A stretch of DNA of 42,018 nucleotides from Cytophagia bacterium. Lineage in GTDB: Bacteria > Bacteroidota > Bacteroidia > Cytophagales > Spirosomataceae. Below the pieces are notes generated by a model. The model was not told the origin of the DNA, did not search any database, and saw nothing but the letters and a program-made list of their open reading frames with translations. Location of the stretch: contig REAB01000114.1 in assembly GCA_004293645.1 (NCBI GenBank), forward strand, positions 1 to 42,018, in the 5' to 3' direction. A program made the position numbers and the translations under genes. Shown here piece after piece: positions 40,562 through 42,018 of this stretch (position 1 is the stretch's first letter; the number at the start of each line of letters is the position of its first letter).

Positions 40562-41851
40562 ATGTCAATAATTGCCACCAATACTGCCCGCGACACGCAG
40601 ATTTTTGATTTGATTGCCCAAGAATACCACCGCCAAGAAGATGGTATTGAGCTTATTGCCTCCGAAAACTTTACTTCGCAGCAAGTAATGGAAGCGCAGG
40701 GCAGCGTATTGACCAACAAATATGCCGAAGGCTTGCCAGGCAAACGCTACTATGCAGGTTGTGAAGTAGTGGACCAGATTGAGCAAATTGCCATTGACCG
40801 TCTCAAAGAACTTTTTGGTGCTACCTGGGCCAACGTACAGCCGCACTCGGGCGCACAAGCCAATACGGCGGTGTTTTTGGCGTGTTTGCAGCCTGGCGAC
40901 AAAATTTTGGGCTTCAACTTAGCGCACGGTGGCCACCTCACGCACGGCTCGCCTGTCAATATTTCGGGCAAATATTTTCAACCGTTTTTTTACGGTGTAG
41001 AGCAAGAAACGGGACTCATTGATTGGGATAAAGTAGAGGCCACGGCCCTGAAAGAACGCCCTAAAATGATGATTTGCGGGGCTTCTGCCTATAGCCGCGA
41101 CTGGGACTATGCCCGCCTCCGGGCCATTGCCGACCAAATTGGCGCGGTGCTGTTGGCCGATATTTCGCACCCGTCTGGCCTCATTGCCAAAGGTTTGCTC
41201 AACGACCCCTTCGACCATTGCCACATCGTAACTACTACCACTCACAAAACGTTGCGTGGTCCGCGCGGGGGAGTTATTATGATGCGCAACGATTTTGAAA
41301 ATCCGTATGGCATTAAAACGCTCAAAGGGGAGCTGCGCACCATGTCGTCGCTGCTCGATTCGGGCGTTTTTCCTGGTACGCAGGGTGGCCCACTTGAGCA
41401 CGTTATTGCGGCCAAAGCCGTGGCTTTTGCCGAAGCCCTCACCGACGATTATTACGATTATGCCGTGCAAGTGCGTAAAAACGCCCAAGTAATGGCCCAA
41501 GGATTTGTAGATAGAGGTTACAAAATCATTTCGGGTGGCACAGACAATCACCTGATGCTCATTGACTTGCGCCCCAAAAACTTAACAGGCCGCCAAGCTG
41601 AAAACGCGCTGATTAAAGCCGATATTACGGTTAATAAAAACATGGTGCCTTTTGATGATAAATCGCCGATGGTTACGTCGGGTATGCGCGTTGGTACGGC
41701 TGCTATGACTACGCGCGGCCTCAAAGAAGCCGACATGGAGCGCATCGTAGATTTGATTGACAATGTGTTGCTCAACCACGAAGACGATGCCAAGATTGCC
41801 AGTACCAAACACGAAATTAACAACTGGATGAAGCAATATCCGTTGTACTGA
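40562..41851 (+). CDS. glyA: Serine hydroxymethyltransferase
   Basis: 429 residues from ATG 40562, which lies just after a promoter element; longer in-frame starts would overlap rnhB. PLP enzyme that interconverts serine and glycine with tetrahydrofolate, the main source of one-carbon units. Motifs: [61 protein letters not shown] and [14 protein letters not shown] with the PLP-binding K229. Length is typical of Bacteroidota SHMT. The final part ([35 protein letters not shown]) is also conserved. Cytoplasmic; single-gene unit. Confidence 0.97.
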   Translation: MSIIATNTARDTQIFDLIAQEYHRQEDGIELIASENFTSQQVMEAQGSVLTNKYAEGLPGKRYYAGCEVVDQIEQIAIDRLKELFGATWANVQPHSGAQANTAVFLACLQPGDKILGFNLAHGGHLTHGSPVNISGKYFQPFFYGVEQETGLIDWDKVEATALKERPKMMICGASAYSRDWDYARLRAIADQIGAVLLADISHPSGLIAKGLLNDPFDHCHIVTTTTHKTLRGPRGGVIMMRNDFENPYGIKTLKGELRTMSSLLDSGVFPGTQGGPLEHVIAAKAVAFAEALTDDYYDYAVQVRKNAQVMAQGFVDRGYKIISGGTDNHLMLIDLRPKNLTGRQAENALIKADITVNKNMVPFDDKSPMVTSGMRVGTAAMTTRGLKEADMERIVDLIDNVLLNHEDDAKIASTKHEINNWMKQYPLY

Positions 41852-41860
41852 GTTGTTGTA

Positions 41861-41877
41861 TGGCCGCTCGTGCGGTA
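41861..41877 (-). repeat. Short hairpin repeat after glyA
   Basis: TGGCCGCTCGTGCGGTA, related to 13976-13995 with one loop change (CCGC-TCGT-GCGG). It is followed by ATTTTTCT, so here the hairpin may double as the glyA terminator. Confidence 0.6.
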
Positions 41878-42018
41878 TTTTTCTCATGCTGATAATCTTT
41901 TGTCATATTGAAAAATATGCTTTTGTCATGAACTGTGTTAAATATCAAGTTTTAGGCCAAATTTTCTTTGGGTAATCCAAATCCATTGATAAATTTGCTG
42001 TTTTTTTTGACCACCGCA

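Noticed and set aside
41952-42018. Possible minus-strand gene 3' end at the right edge
   Set aside because: 22 codons are open in one frame and 26 in another; too little sequence to choose, and no recognisable motif.

Overview
The window is chromosomal DNA of a Bacteroidota bacterium, most likely in the Cytophagales. The lineage call rests on TTTG-N19-TAnnTTTG promoters, weak ribosome-binding sites, the gene families present (DUF2147, DUF6268, a DUF4129/DUF4350 pair, a sugar dehydrogenase-like protein fused to a cupredoxin) and G-rich and heptamer repeats typical of that phylum. I cannot name a species from sequence alone.

Layout. 1-1640 is an accessory patch: a truncated gene end, a transposase-like tail, a GNAT acetyltransferase, and structured non-coding spacers with a short hairpin repeat. 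1641-3944 (minus) holds an acetoacetate-decarboxylase-like protein and an ABC-F ATPase. 4157-6160 is a secreted propeller/azurin fusion. 6183-13930 (minus) is a DNA-repair block: uvrA, sbcC, sbcD and a small membrane protein. 13931-14647 is a 717-bp gene-poor gap. 14648-17270 encodes an alpha-E protein, an Anbu-type proteasome subunit and a transglutaminase. 17465-20777 carries a DUF6268 beta-barrel protein, a DUF2147 protein and a MurJ-like flippase.

20814-28406 is the most unusual region. A canonical promoter drives nuoK-nuoL-nuoM-nuoN, the membrane-arm genes of respiratory complex I, but three toxin-antitoxin-type modules sit inside the gene order. Between nuoK and nuoL lie an MNT/HEPN pair with a deleted HEPN toxin, and an antitoxin/PIN pair whose PIN gene is split by two copies of a ~102-bp element. 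Between nuoL and nuoM lies an intact MNT/HEPN pair, packed with 7-bp and 0-bp spacing. The first cassette is bounded by a 32-bp direct repeat that duplicates the 3' end of nuoK. Removing the two ~102-bp elements on paper restores a complete 138-residue PIN ORF in frame.

28548-33161 holds a small lipoprotein, an XRE regulator, glgE (alpha-glucan from maltose-1-phosphate), recX and an MFS acid-sugar transporter. 33279-37297 holds a secreted cytochrome c, the DUF4129/DUF4350 pair and a subtilase. 37414-41851 holds an M1-family metallopeptidase (minus), rnhB and glyA.

Two themes recur. First, short repeats have entered coding sequence: uvrA alone carries four different in-frame repeat insertions. 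Second, a hairpin repeat with compensatory base changes sits at the edges of the variable regions. No rRNA, tRNA or CRISPR array was seen.
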